Shown here: positions 7,371 to 14,272 of the stretch, in pieces
Position numbering within the stretch: position 1 is the first letter of the stretch
Layout of the letters: every line of letters begins with the position of its first letter
IMG/VR virus record: IMGVR_UViG_3300046011_005921
Span: 1-38,037 of that record
From: a virus
DNA length: 38,037 nucleotides
Strand: one strand, 5' to 3'
The notes under the pieces: model-generated
What the model was told of the DNA's origin: nothing
The model's database searches: none
The model's input: only the letters and a program-made list of their open reading frames with translations
Program-made: the position numbers and the translations under genes

Positions 7371-7386
7371 TTTTATATAGGGTTAT
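7357..7386. terminator. Bidirectional terminator
   Basis: A perfect 13-pair stem ATAACCCTATATA / TATATAGGGTTAT with a GTTT loop between two converging genes. A run of seven T, one base after the stem, follows on the minus strand. The stop codon of the HNH gene lies in the stem. Confidence 0.85.
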
Positions 7387-7394
7387 TTAATTTA

Positions 7395-7964
7395 TTACCA
7401 ATCTTTTGTTTTACTAGTAATATCTTTATTCAACATAAAGTTTTTTAGTGATAGATTAAGTGAATTAAACACATTTTCTAATGATTCAGGATATAATTTC
7501 CACATCTGTCTTATTTCACCGTTATCTTTATAATAACTTGAAGTGTTATTTATTGGAAAATCATACCAACCACCAGCTGAATATTGACTTGTTTTGATAT
7601 ATTGTTCCACTTTAATAACATCAAATTTATATTTACCATTTTTAAAAGATACTTCTATTTGATACCTAATATCAAAACAAGTCGTTGCACCTAATGATTT
7701 TGTACATAACTTATATTTTTCAACACCTTCAAACCTAATATAATCGTTTTCGATTTGAGCTAACAAAACTTCTTTAGGGTTTTTGTAAGTTACCTGCACC
7801 CAATCTAACGCTCTTTTATATAATTCTGATTGTGTTTTACTGCTATCAACTTTTGTAATAACGTAATCAGTAAAACCCTCTTTTGTAAACTTAAATTCCG
7901 TTTCTTGACCAAAACTTAATATTGTAAATAATAATAATACTAAACTTAATAATAATTTTTTCAT
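7395..7964 (-). CDS. Exported DUF4468-like protein
   Basis: A 189-residue protein with a clear signal peptide (KKLLLSLVLLLFTILSFGQ) and a single domain resembling DUF4468, a TBP-like fold almost confined to Bacteroidota. The typical region is YVITKVDSSKTQSELYKRAL, then DWVQVTYKNPKEVLLAQ. It is likely periplasmic; function unknown. ATG at 7964 is chosen because the longer frame enters the promoter. It is the first of four neighbouring genes that share almost the same signal-peptide DNA. Confidence 0.82.
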   Translation of the reverse strand: MKKLLLSLVLLLFTILSFGQETEFKFTKEGFTDYVITKVDSSKTQSELYKRALDWVQVTYKNPKEVLLAQIENDYIRFEGVEKYKLCTKSLGATTCFDIRYQIEVSFKNGKYKFDVIKVEQYIKTSQYSAGGWYDFPINNTSSYYKDNGEIRQMWKLYPESLENVFNSLNLSLKNFMLNKDITSKTKDW

Positions 7965-7986
7965 AATTTCTGTTTTTAATTTAATG

Positions 7987-8017
7987 CAAATATACAAATT
8001 TATTTTTAATAACCAAA
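7987..8017 (-). promoter_or_regulatory. Bacteroidota-type promoter
   Basis: TATATTTG at 7994-7987 and TTTG at 8017-8014, 19 bases apart; serves 7395-7964. Confidence 0.78.
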
Positions 8018-8024
8018 TTTATTT

Positions 8025-8573
8025 TTAAATTTTTGATTTTGGAGTGAAATCAATAATAACACCAAATTTTATTCCCTCATAATTTGCATAACCAAAATAA
8101 ATGTTTAAAGGGTGTATTGGTTCATATTGAATTAAACCACCTACGTTAAATTTAGTTTCTCTTTGTTCTCGAATAATAGAATAAGAATCGACTAACCGCC
8201 ATTTATCTCTACTTGCTACGATTCCACAAAAAGGTGTTAATATAAAATTTTTAGGTAATTGAAATGAATACCCTAAATTAGCCGAAATAACATCTGTTTG
8301 TTTTTGATGTTCAAAATTAGGTATGTCTTCTATCTCTGGATAATAAAAGTTATATGTTGCAGAACCAACACCACTATCCCAATTTTGAGTAATATCAAAA
8401 TAAACATTCCATAACGTAAATGCAATACCAATCCCAAAATTTGGTGATTCTTTAGTATCAATATTATAATTAGCAAACGTTAAACCACCCGAAAATATTG
8501 GTTTATTTTTTGTTTGACTAAATGTACCTATGCTCAATAGTAGTAGAGCTCCTAATAATAATAATTTTTTCAT
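8025..8573 (-). CDS. Outer-membrane beta-barrel-like protein
   Basis: A 182-residue protein with a signal peptide (MKKLLLLGALLLLSIGTFSQ) followed by alternating amphipathic strands (GGLTFANYNI, IGIAFTLWNVYFDIT, ISANLGYSFQL, NIYFGYANYEGIKFGVIID). It ends in a strand, as small eight-stranded barrels do. A barrel in the host outer membrane is my inference. In a phage such a protein might block receptors or superinfection. No TAnnTTTG element fits upstream exactly. Confidence 0.72.
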   Translation of the reverse strand: MKKLLLLGALLLLSIGTFSQTKNKPIFSGGLTFANYNIDTKESPNFGIGIAFTLWNVYFDITQNWDSGVGSATYNFYYPEIEDIPNFEHQKQTDVISANLGYSFQLPKNFILTPFCGIVASRDKWRLVDSYSIIREQRETKFNVGGLIQYEPIHPLNIYFGYANYEGIKFGVIIDFTPKSKI

Positions 8574-8619
8574 AATTTCTGTTTTTATTTTAATCTACAA
8601 AATATATAAGTGTTAAAAA

Positions 8620-9015
8620 TTAGTTAATTTGATAACCTAAACTGAATAACCCTCTATTTTGATTATCAAAACCAAAACCTATCAATAATTTATTATCTGT
8701 CCTTAAAACTAATTTATTAGCGTTATAGAACACCGCCGATTCTAAATAACTCTCCCTCAATTCATAACCAATATTTGTCTGAAATTGTAAACGTTTAACC
8801 AATTGAATACCACCAATTAAATACAAATTACTTGCACCAAATTGTCCTAATTCAATACCAGCACCACCAATGTAATTAAATTTATTTACTTTAAATTTAA
8901 CTGAACATTCAAAAAAATGCGTGTTATCGGTTGCTTGAATAAGTGTAAGTTGTGTGTTTTGTCCTAAAATATTAAGCGTAAATAATAATAGGAAACTTAA
9001 TAATAATTTTTTCAT
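8620..9015 (-). CDS. Exported beta-rich protein, possible small barrel
   Basis: A 131-residue protein with signal peptide KKLLLSFLLLFTLNILGQ and mostly beta strands (FNYIGGAGIELGQF, LYLIGGIQLVKRLQF, LLIGFGFDNQNRGLFSLGYQ). It may be a short beta-barrel or lipocalin-like protein at the outer membrane. I chose ATG at 9015. The first 35 bases of the gene and its leader are nearly identical to those of the next gene upstream. Confidence 0.7.
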   Translation of the reverse strand: MKKLLLSFLLLFTLNILGQNTQLTLIQATDNTHFFECSVKFKVNKFNYIGGAGIELGQFGASNLYLIGGIQLVKRLQFQTNIGYELRESYLESAVFYNANKLVLRTDNKLLIGFGFDNQNRGLFSLGYQIN

Positions 9016-9018
9016 AAT
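8984..9018. repeat. Signal-peptide DNA repeat, copy A
   Basis: A 35-base stretch covering the start codon and signal-peptide codons. It is the same as 9201-9235, and its core (AATAATTTTTTCATAAT) recurs at 7951-7967 and 8560-8576. Confidence 0.75.
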
Positions 9019-9028
9019 AATTTTAAAT

Positions 9029-9232
9029 TTAATAACAATAATTATCACCAACATTTGTTGACAAATTTGATGTTGTAATTCTTTTAGTTACACCATTATC
9101 AAATTGAATAGTAATATAAATCACATTTTGGTTAATAGTTGTTTCTCTATTAATTACTACACCGCAATTAATATCATCATCACTACAACTTATTAAATTT
9201 AATAATAGGAAACTTAATAATAATTTTTTCAT
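9029..9232 (-). CDS. Small surface lipoprotein
   Basis: A 67-residue protein. MKKLLLSFLLLNLISC is a lipoprotein signal peptide with its lipobox cysteine at residue 16, and it is followed directly by SDDD. A run of acidic residues right after the lipidated cysteine is the export signal that sends Bacteroidota lipoproteins to the cell surface. The rest is a short strand-rich domain. The call rests on the signal alone; the function is unknown. Confidence 0.78.
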   Translation of the reverse strand: MKKLLLSFLLLNLISCSDDDINCGVVINRETTINQNVIYITIQFDNGVTKRITTSNLSTNVGDNYCY

Positions 9233-9235
9233 AAT
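9201..9235. repeat. Signal-peptide DNA repeat, copy B
   Basis: Copy of 8984-9018 at the start of the lipoprotein gene. The leader AATTTCTGTTTTTA beyond it is shared with the copies near 7966 and 8573. Confidence 0.75.
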
Positions 9236-9249
9236 TTCTGTTTTTATTT

Positions 9250-9648
9250 TTAATCTACAAAAGAATATCCAACTTTTTTTATTGTTTGGATTTTTTCTTT
9301 ACCGATAATGTTTCTTAATTTACAAATACAAACATCTATTGTTCTTGTTGTAACACAAACGTCATCACCCCATACATCACGCATAAGAATATCACGAGAA
9401 ACCGTTTCATTCTTATTCTCAATAAGAAAAACCAATAAATTAAACGACAAGCGTTCAACTCGTGTCTTCTTATCGTTAACTGAAATTGTCATATCAGTTC
9501 TATCTAATCTAATATCACCACACTTAATAAATTTAACTTCAAGTTCTTTGGTTGTCTCTAATACCAATTTGAATATTTCATCTTGTGTTAATGTTTCTTT
9601 GTTTGTACGCTTAATAGCGTTAATAATGTTCCCAGCAATTTTGCTCAT
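9250..9648 (-). CDS. Stand-alone OmpR/PhoB-type winged-helix regulator
   Basis: A 132-residue DNA-binding protein without a receiver domain. Residues 40-131 form the C-terminal trans-regulatory domain of OmpR-family regulators: LSFNLLVFLIENKNETVSRD, then ILMRDVWGDD, TTRTIDVCICKLRNIIG and the wing IQTIKKVGYSF. Residues 1-38 are helical and match nothing I know. It could control either the phage promoters or host genes. It follows 9685-9981 by 36 bases and probably shares its promoter. Confidence 0.88.
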   Translation of the reverse strand: MSKIAGNIINAIKRTNKETLTQDEIFKLVLETTKELEVKFIKCGDIRLDRTDMTISVNDKKTRVERLSFNLLVFLIENKNETVSRDILMRDVWGDDVCVTTRTIDVCICKLRNIIGKEKIQTIKKVGYSFVD

Positions 9649-9684
9649 TTAATTTATTTTGTTTAAGGTTATCAATACCATAAG

Positions 9685-9981
9685 TTAATGATTCATTACT
9701 AATTTAACTTTTAAAATGTTTGTTTGAGCTTTTAACTCTTTGAGTTCATTCTCCATTCTAATAACATCAGCCTCACGTTTTGCGTGTAACCTTTGTATTA
9801 AATTTAATATGATTTCGTTTTGTTCATCAGGTCTAAAATCCCTATCTAACAAATAAAGCGTACTCTCAACAGCCTCGCTCTTAATCATAGGCTCATTGTA
9901 ATTAAATTCATCATATAATTTTATACACTTACGTTTAAACGCTCTAAATAACAACGCAACTTTACTAACATTTTTTTTCAT
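9685..9981 (-). CDS. Helical/coiled-coil protein
   Basis: A 98-residue basic protein. The second half is a likely coiled coil (EADVIRMENELKELKAQTNI, then LKVKL). I do not recognise it. It is the first gene of a likely two-gene unit with the winged-helix regulator. Confidence 0.7.
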   Translation of the reverse strand: MKKNVSKVALLFRAFKRKCIKLYDEFNYNEPMIKSEAVESTLYLLDRDFRPDEQNEIILNLIQRLHAKREADVIRMENELKELKAQTNILKVKLVMNH

Positions 9982-10010
9982 AACTCAAATAGTTTTAATG
10001 ATTAATAGTG

Positions 10011-10042
10011 CAAAGATATAACAATAATTTTACACTTGCAAA
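10011..10042 (-). promoter_or_regulatory. Bacteroidota-type promoter
   Basis: TATCTTTG at 10018-10011 and TTTG at 10042-10039, 20 bases apart; serves 9685-9981 and probably 9250-9648. Confidence 0.78.
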
Positions 10043-10059
10043 TTATTTAACATTTTTTT

Positions 10060-10179
10060 TTAATTATTTTTTAAGTCTTCTTCGTGGCACTTATCACACT
10101 TGCCCTCAAACCATTGGTCGTGTCTACCTTGCTCTTGCCCACACTCGGAGCAAGTCCATATATCCTCTTGTTTTGTCAT
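10060..10179 (-). CDS. Small zinc-ribbon protein
   Basis: A 39-residue protein. It has two CxxC pairs, TCSECGQ (Cys10, Cys13) and KCDKCHE (Cys28, Cys31), which should bind one zinc ion, with QGRHDQWFEG between them. Its start lies 3 bases after the stop of the methyltransferase-like gene, so translation is probably coupled. Confidence 0.78.
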   Translation of the reverse strand: MTKQEDIWTCSECGQEQGRHDQWFEGKCDKCHEEDLKNN

Positions 10180-10182
10180 ACG

Positions 10183-11037
10183 TTATTTAATTCTTTGTAA
10201 TACATAAAAAATCATTGGAGTACCCGTTTGGTATGGCATTTTTTTAACAATATTAAATTTATCACCAGCTATCAATTTTAAAAATTCGTCATTAGCAAAT
10301 TCCGTATCAGTCAAACCTGTTTTTTCTTGTTCATTAAATTTCATTAATTGTTCAAATAAAATCCCATAACCTGACTTATAATGTCTAACAGCATTACTAA
10401 ATGTTAAAAATAAGTAACCATTTTTAACAATCAAATCATTATCAATAACGTACTTAAATGAACTTGCTTGTTTTGGCATATAACCGCAATAATCTAACAT
10501 CATACCAACAAAACTATCAGAAGTATAATTCTTAACAACATCATTTAATTCACCATTAATCGGAGTTAAATCTAAATTGTGTAATTTAGCAGTTGCAGTC
10601 ATTCCATTGATTACGTTATCCGATTTGTCAACACCAATAAAAGATAAATTATTGTTTAAGGCAACCACTTTTTTAACACACAAACATTCAATATGTGGTA
10701 AAGCTAAAACTTTGCCACTTAACCCTTTCATATAGTTTGCAACGATACCTCTTATTTCTTCTTTTTTTTCTACACCTTTGCCGTCTTTATAAGCATTGTT
10801 TTTACTCAAACTTTCATTGATAATACTTTGTAAATCTATTTCAGTATCATTAATCAATAAAGTTTTGTTTAATTCATTAACTTTATTTAATAAACCCTTG
10901 CGTATTAATTGAATACGATGTATCGAAAATCTTTGACTTGAAACATTTGGGTAAAGTAAATTTAATTCCTTATTAGATTTTTCTTTATTCTGCAAAATTA
11001 TAGAATAAACTTCTGAACCTCCAACAGCTGAAACCAT
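10183..11037 (-). CDS. Methyltransferase-like protein
   Basis: A 284-residue protein. Residues 105-215 read like a class I S-adenosylmethionine-dependent methyltransferase fold: GKVLALPHIECLCVKKVVAL for motif I without the usual glycine-rich loop, FIGVDKSDN for motif II, and GMMLDYCGYMP followed by NGYLFLTFSNAVRHY. The weak motif I lowers my confidence. The first 100 residues are helical. The substrate is unknown. It has its own promoter and the zinc-ribbon gene follows it. Confidence 0.55.
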   Translation of the reverse strand: MVSAVGGSEVYSIILQNKEKSNKELNLLYPNVSSQRFSIHRIQLIRKGLLNKVNELNKTLLINDTEIDLQSIINESLSKNNAYKDGKGVEKKEEIRGIVANYMKGLSGKVLALPHIECLCVKKVVALNNNLSFIGVDKSDNVINGMTATAKLHNLDLTPINGELNDVVKNYTSDSFVGMMLDYCGYMPKQASSFKYVIDNDLIVKNGYLFLTFSNAVRHYKSGYGILFEQLMKFNEQEKTGLTDTEFANDEFLKLIAGDKFNIVKKMPYQTGTPMIFYVLQRIK

Positions 11038-11080
11038 AATAAAATTGTTTTAATAGATTAATAAATTGATTTTAACACCG

Positions 11081-11111
11081 CAAAGATATAACAAATTTTT
11101 AACCTACCAAA
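11081..11111 (-). promoter_or_regulatory. Bacteroidota-type promoter
   Basis: TATCTTTG at 11088-11081 and TTTG at 11111-11108, 19 bases apart; serves 10183-11037 and the zinc-ribbon gene. Confidence 0.78.
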
Positions 11112-11136
11112 CTTTTTAACAATTATTTTACAAAAA

Positions 11137-11168
11137 AAAATCTGTACCTAATATTAGATACAGATTTT
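11137..11168 (-). terminator. Intrinsic terminator
   Basis: A 10-pair stem AAAATCTGTA / TACAGATTTT with a 12-base loop just after the stop of 11177-11797. On the minus strand the stem runs into a stretch of T. Confidence 0.8.
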
Positions 11169-11176
11169 CCAACAAT

Positions 11177-11797
11177 TTATTCTTCGTCTTCTTCATCCCA
11201 TTCGTCGTCCCATTCGTCGTCCCATTCGTCTTCTTCGTCTTCATCATTCCAGATAAAAACAACAGAAAAAGCAACATACTCACCCTCATCATTTTTAATA
11301 CCAAAAACATCATAAGAGCCGTCACCAAATCCACTTGAAGATACCGCACCATTTGGTAATACACCCCATTGTTCTTTATCCAAAGTTAAATCACAACAAG
11401 CACGATACCAACTATCACCACTTTCTCTATCAAATTCATTACCAAAACCATACTTCTTTAAGTCTTTTGCACTTTCATCATTACGATAAAATTCTTTGTC
11501 AAAGAAACCAAATTGCCCACTATCAACACCCGCACCAAAATTAAGCGGTTCAGTTGAATACATTTCCTCAACTCTATTTGATAACGTAATATCTTTATCC
11601 AAAGAATCTTTATTAACAATAGTCAAAGTTGCAATTCTATCACCCCAAGAACTTGAATCAGTTTTTTCAACTTCGGCAATCCAAGTACCTTTTTTTACAT
11701 TCTCAACAACACCTTGACACCAAGTCGGAGGGTCAATAGTATAACAAGGGTCGCTACATACTATAACACCACTTGTAACTTCAAAAGTTTTTTCCAT
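11177..11797 (-). CDS. DUF4241-like protein with acidic repeat tail
   Basis: A 206-residue protein. The core resembles DUF4241: VCSDPCYTID near the start, GVDSGQFGFFD in the middle and GAVSSSGFGDGSYDVFGI near the end. Function unknown. The last 20 residues are almost only D, E and W, encoded by three tandem copies of a 12-base unit (DEWD). Such a tail could be a DNA mimic or protein-binding segment and could change length by slippage. It has its own promoter and terminator. Confidence 0.75.
   Translation of the reverse strand: MEKTFEVTSGVIVCSDPCYTIDPPTWCQGVVENVKKGTWIAEVEKTDSSSWGDRIATLTIVNKDSLDKDITLSNRVEEMYSTEPLNFGAGVDSGQFGFFDKEFYRNDESAKDLKKYGFGNEFDRESGDSWYRACCDLTLDKEQWGVLPNGAVSSSGFGDGSYDVFGIKNDEGEYVAFSVVFIWNDEDEEDEWDDEWDDEWDEEDEE
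11197..11232. repeat. Three 12-base tandem repeats
   Basis: CCCATTCGTCGT twice and CCCATTCGTCTT once, encoding the DEWD repeats at the end of the DUF4241-like protein. Confidence 0.85.
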
Positions 11798-11822
11798 AAT
11801 AAAATAAATTTAATTAACTTTG

Positions 11823-11852
11823 CAAAGATATAACAATTTTTTAATTATCCAA
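11823..11852 (-). promoter_or_regulatory. Bacteroidota-type promoter
   Basis: TATCTTTG at 11830-11823 and TTG at 11852-11850, 19 bases apart; serves 11177-11797. The -33 box lies within the last codons of the gene at 11845-12021. Confidence 0.75.
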
Positions 11853-12021
11853 TTATTTTACGAATATATAATAAAAATTCGTCTTCGGTAATTTCATCAT
11901 TGGTATCAGAACATAAATTTACCAATACCGTATCAGTATCTTCATACATTGCCATTTTTAACGTGCTTAAACTACCATAGCGTTCCATAATGGCTTTAAG
12001 CATAATTGTATCTTTATCCAT
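11845..12021 (-). CDS. Small helical acidic protein
   Basis: A 58-residue protein (MDKDTIMLKAIMERYGSLST at the start). It is helical and acidic (SDTNDEITEDEFLLYI), with no recognisable family. It has its own promoter, an AU-rich leader and a stop just before the next promoter, as its neighbours do, which supports it as a real gene. Confidence 0.7.
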   Translation of the reverse strand: MDKDTIMLKAIMERYGSLSTLKMAMYEDTDTVLVNLCSDTNDEITEDEFLLYIRKIIG

Positions 12022-12044
12022 AATAATATGTTTTTAATTCAGGG

Positions 12045-12075
12045 CAAAGATATAACAAATTTTTAATCTACCAAA
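12045..12075 (-). promoter_or_regulatory. Bacteroidota-type promoter
   Basis: TATCTTTG at 12052-12045 and TTTG at 12075-12072, 19 bases apart; serves 11845-12021. Confidence 0.78.
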
Positions 12076-12119
12076 TTTTTTTGTAAATATTTTTTAATTA
12101 TATCTTTGCACCATATCAA

Positions 12120-12461
12120 TTATCCTTTTTTGCTGAATAACTTATCCATTGCTTTGCGTTGGTTAATCTTCTCAACAATATCCTGTTTGGTTAACCGTTC
12201 AGCATAATCAAATTCCCAAGCATCCCACAGCGGAAGGTGAATTAATTCAACAGGACTTAACGAAGCTACCATGTATTGCGCGTAACTGTCAGCCACAGGA
12301 AATTTAATAACTTCTCCAACGTGCTCACTGTTATTTCTTTTTTTACAATAACCTCTTAAGTCTTCAATGAACTTTTCATTTGCTCTTTCATACGCGGCAA
12401 TGTCTTCCCAATTAAATTCAGGCGCTTTAATTTCAGCAGGTGGTGAATAAACTTTTCCCAT
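12120..12461 (-). CDS. Conserved phage hypothetical protein
   Basis: A 113-residue soluble protein. It has a proline-rich start (MGKVYSPPAEIKAPEFNWED), a helical centre and a basic end (EKINQRKAMDKLFSKKG). I do not recognise a domain. Its base composition is somewhat less AT-rich than its neighbours. It has its own promoter. Confidence 0.75.
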   Translation of the reverse strand: MGKVYSPPAEIKAPEFNWEDIAAYERANEKFIEDLRGYCKKRNNSEHVGEVIKFPVADSYAQYMVASLSPVELIHLPLWDAWEFDYAERLTKQDIVEKINQRKAMDKLFSKKG

Positions 12462-12492
12462 AATATAAATGTTTTAATGATTAATAACAGCG

Positions 12493-12523
12493 CAAAGATA
12501 TAACAATTATTTTATTCTCCAAA
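12493..12523 (-). promoter_or_regulatory. Bacteroidota-type promoter
   Basis: TATCTTTG at 12500-12493 and TTTG at 12523-12520, 19 bases apart; serves 12120-12461. Confidence 0.78.
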
Positions 12524-12562
12524 TATTTTTTTCACCAGTTCCAGCAGCTCACCAGCCGCGTC

Positions 12563-12578
12563 GTACACAAAAGTGTAC
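12563..12578. promoter_or_regulatory. GTACACAAAAGTGTAC palindrome
   Basis: A 6+6 inverted repeat with an AAAA centre, between the terminator at 12589-12614 and the promoter at 12493-12523. On the minus strand it begins an open frame of 22 codons (12580-12512, starting MYTFVYDAAG) with unusually GC-rich codons. An identical palindrome lies at 18511. Confidence 0.45.
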
Positions 12579-12588
12579 ATAAAATGAA

Positions 12589-12614
12589 ATGACCTCCTGA
12601 AAACAGGAGGTCAT
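12589..12614 (-). terminator. Strong intrinsic terminator
   Basis: A perfect 11-pair stem ATGACCTCCTG / CAGGAGGTCAT with a 4-base loop, then TTTCATTTTA on the minus strand. It lies about 55 bases after the stop of 12669-13232. The gap between (12615-12668) holds no gene that I can see. Confidence 0.82.
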
Positions 12615-12668
12615 CTCGGCGTTAAATCAATTAAATCTATTATGGAGTAGTAGATTCTCTTCTCATGG

Positions 12669-13232
12669 TTACTTCTCAATTAAGTTAAACTCAATCTCTT
12701 TGTAACCCTCTGGTGCTGTATCATCAACACTAACCAAATGGCGTGCCCATGACCCAACTAATTTATTCGGGTCTTTTCCCAGATAATCACCACCACCTAA
12801 ACCATTTCCATTGCTAGTTAGCAAAGGCAACGGGTGTATACGGTATTCCCATATATCTTTCTCATTATCTGGATTAACCCAAGTATCCGTTAATGGTACT
12901 TTAGTTGTATCAACAAATAATTTTTTGGTGTGGTTGATAATAAATCGACAATCTTTATCAGTTAATGTTGTTACTGGATTAACCTTGTTCTTGTCGTTGC
13001 AACGTTGATAAGTGTTTGACTTGCGACCTGTACAAGGCTCCGCATAATCACCACCCCAAACAACACGCTGCGGGTTCTTAAATATAAGCGATTCAAACGC
13101 TCTTACAAAATTGTTGCCTAGCCATGAATGCTCCATTAGCTTAAGCCCGTTATCATATTCATGTGAATACATAAATTTAACAACTGTTGTTTTGTTCTTG
13201 CCTAATATACAAGGCTTGTAATATTGACCCAT
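12669..13232 (-). CDS. Conserved phage protein, MGQYYK family
   Basis: A 187-residue member of a widespread phage family of unknown function. Its signatures are MGQYYKPCILGKNKTTVVKF, then NGLKLMEHSWLGNNFVRAFE (about residues 28-47) and VVWGGDYAE (57-65), all typical of the family. Conserved Cys, His and Asp residues make an enzymatic or metal-binding role possible. It has its own promoter and a strong terminator. Confidence 0.87.
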   Translation of the reverse strand: MGQYYKPCILGKNKTTVVKFMYSHEYDNGLKLMEHSWLGNNFVRAFESLIFKNPQRVVWGGDYAEPCTGRKSNTYQRCNDKNKVNPVTTLTDKDCRFIINHTKKLFVDTTKVPLTDTWVNPDNEKDIWEYRIHPLPLLTSNGNGLGGGDYLGKDPNKLVGSWARHLVSVDDTAPEGYKEIEFNLIEK

Positions 13233-13264
13233 AATAAAAATGTTTTAATGATTAATAACTGGTG

Positions 13265-13296
13265 CAAATGTAAAAAGAATATTTTACATTACCAAA
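13265..13296 (-). promoter_or_regulatory. Bacteroidota-type promoter
   Basis: TACATTTG at 13272-13265 and TTTG at 13296-13293, 20 bases apart; serves 12669-13232. Confidence 0.76.
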
Positions 13297-13553
13297 TAAA
13301 CTTGATTAATTTTTTCATCTTTGTCCAAATGAACCTCAAGTGTCCTGTCTTGATAGTTGATAGCAATTATCTCATCATCAATCAACCCATGTTCATCATC
13401 CATTTTATAATCCGAACTTAACCTCTGGATATTCCCAACACCATGTGGGATTCTTTCAAAAGTCTTAAGCTGTTTGATATCGTGTTTCTTCTTAAAGCTC
13501 TTCAGAACCTTAATAACTAAATCATCTGTTGGTATTGGTAAATGTCCTGCCAT
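13284..13553 (-). CDS. Hypothetical protein
   Basis: An 89-residue soluble protein (MAGHLPIPTDDLVIKVLKSF at the start). The second half has alternating strands (LIDDEIIAINYQDRTLEVHL). I do not recognise it. It starts 16 bases after the stop of 13570-13800 and so is in one operon with it. Confidence 0.72.
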   Translation of the reverse strand: MAGHLPIPTDDLVIKVLKSFKKKHDIKQLKTFERIPHGVGNIQRLSSDYKMDDEHGLIDDEIIAINYQDRTLEVHLDKDEKINQVYLVM

Positions 13554-13569
13554 AATCTAAATAAATTTA

Positions 13570-13800
13570 TTATAAATGACCACCAGTCCCTAATGTAACA
13601 TCATCAAATCTCCATTCAGTTTCACCACCAATTAAACTGGTGTCACCAAACTCAACTTCTGCAATCTCATCAATCTCATCGTTTAATGTCAAATAATCTT
13701 GAATATCATCAATACCAATACTATCATCAACATCAACCTCAAACTCAATTTCTTTTGTATAAGTTCGAGTAACCATTAACTTAACTTTTCTTGTTCCCAT
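13570..13800 (-). CDS. Hypothetical acidic protein
   Basis: A 76-residue acidic protein. It starts with a strand rich in T, K and V (KVKLMVTRTYTKEIEFEVDV), continues with a helical acidic centre and ends GTGGHL. It resembles small phage proteins of the same length whose function is unknown. It is the first gene of a two-gene unit. Confidence 0.72.
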   Translation of the reverse strand: MGTRKVKLMVTRTYTKEIEFEVDVDDSIGIDDIQDYLTLNDEIDEIAEVEFGDTSLIGGETEWRFDDVTLGTGGHL

Positions 13801-13829
13801 AATAATTATGTTTTAATTGTTTAACGATA

Positions 13830-13860
13830 CAAAGATAATACTTTATTTTAATATACCAAA
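13830..13860 (-). promoter_or_regulatory. Bacteroidota-type promoter
   Basis: TATCTTTG at 13837-13830 and TTTG at 13860-13857, 19 bases apart; serves 13570-13800 and 13284-13553. Confidence 0.77.
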
Positions 13861-13873
13861 CTTTTTTTAAAAA

Positions 13874-14272
13874 TTATTTATATATTGAAATATACGCGTT
13901 TAATTTATTCCCATGCGATTGAATAATACTATATTCCGTATTATCCAAATTATTGCCAGATTCATCAACCCAATTTGGTAATACACGCGGATTAAATTTA
14001 ATCACCAGTTTATTGAAATCTGTATCATCAAATATACCAAACGATAAATGCTTACACCATACCCACGCACATACAACTTTTTCACCACCAGCATGAATAC
14101 TTTTTGCCGTACCCTTACGATTATGCAACTGACAGCCAATCATAACCAAATTCTCTTTAGATGGGTCAATAAATTTAACCACCCCATCAGGATATTCAAT
14201 CTTCCAGTGCATGAAATGTTCACCAGCACCCAAATGAAATCTAACCTTTATTCTCTTTGTCTTTGCTCTCAT
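13874..14272 (-). CDS. Hypothetical protein with conserved Cys/His
   Basis: A 132-residue protein. The segment HLGAGEHFMHWKIEY (about residues 11-25), GCQLHNRKGTAKSIHAGGEK and VCAWVWCKHL hold several His, Cys and Trp residues that look conserved for function, perhaps metal binding. I do not know the family. ATG at 14272 overlaps the end of the upstream gene by 32 bases. It is the last gene of a three-gene operon from the promoter at 15114-15144. Confidence 0.75.
   Translation of the reverse strand: MRAKTKRIKVRFHLGAGEHFMHWKIEYPDGVVKFIDPSKENLVMIGCQLHNRKGTAKSIHAGGEKVVCAWVWCKHLSFGIFDDTDFNKLVIKFNPRVLPNWVDESGNNLDNTEYSIIQSHGNKLNAYISIYK

Noticed and set aside
12536-12565. GC-rich island as a horizontally acquired gene
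   Set aside because: Only about 30 bases; too short to support more than a note with the palindrome.
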